A stretch of DNA of 5,628 nucleotides, taken from contig CALBEV010000024.1 in the NCBI GenBank assembly GCA_937891045.1, forward strand, positions 1-5,628. The letters run 5' to 3'. Positions 5,621 to 5,628 of the stretch are shown here, in pieces. This DNA comes from an uncultured Burkholderiales bacterium. Its GTDB lineage: Bacteria > Pseudomonadota > Gammaproteobacteria > Burkholderiales > Burkholderiaceae. The translations under genes and the position numbers were made by a program. Position 1 is the stretch's first letter. Every line of letters starts with the position of its first letter. A model generated the notes under the pieces. That model saw only the letters and a program-made list of their open reading frames with translations, did no database searches and was not told the origin of the DNA.

Positions 5621-5628
5621 TTATATGC

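Noticed and set aside
5620..5625. TATAAA directly before the regulator's ATG on the minus strand
   Set aside because: As a -10 it would start transcription inside the coding region; the true upstream region is outside the window.

Overview
The window looks like ordinary chromosome of a GC-rich betaproteobacterium, most likely Burkholderiales and probably close to Comamonadaceae. This rests on strong G/C preference at third codon positions, on the GlmU sequence, and on a lipoprotein of the DUF6279 type. It is an inference from protein character, not a database result. No phage, plasmid, insertion sequence, CRISPR array, rRNA or tRNA was seen.

Layout from left to right. (1) 1-410, +: the 3' end of a metallo-beta-lactamase-fold hydrolase gene. 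(2) 444-1801, -: two overlapping genes for outer-membrane-type lipoproteins, the upstream one resembling a P domain and the downstream one a DUF6279-like protein, converging on the hydrolase gene across a small GC hairpin. (3) 1912-3318, +: glmU, the bifunctional enzyme that makes UDP-GlcNAc for peptidoglycan and lipopolysaccharide. It is divergent from the lipoprotein pair, with a 110-bp shared upstream region. (4) 3329-4141, -: an NADP-type short-chain dehydrogenase/reductase whose stop lies only 10 bp from the glmU stop. (5) 4286-4943, +: a type II toxin-antitoxin pair, a Phd/YefM antitoxin followed by a PIN-domain ribonuclease toxin that starts at GTG and overlaps it by 14 nt. In front lies a 25-bp near-perfect palindrome and an extended -10 placed so that the mRNA would begin at the antitoxin ATG. 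(6) 4944-5125: a convergent gene-free stretch with two inverted GTAG/GTGG-type REP sequences (a REPIN-like element) and a separate hairpin that probably terminates the next gene. (7) 5126-5620, -: a complete Lrp/AsnC-family regulator whose promoter lies outside the window.

The genes do not form one pathway. The functional units are the lipoprotein pair (translationally coupled), glmU (essential envelope precursor synthesis) and the toxin-antitoxin module. The features most worth a second look are the REPIN-like element, the operator and apparently leaderless promoter of the toxin-antitoxin pair, and the P-domain-like lipoprotein. I found no convincing evidence of a wholly new multi-gene system.
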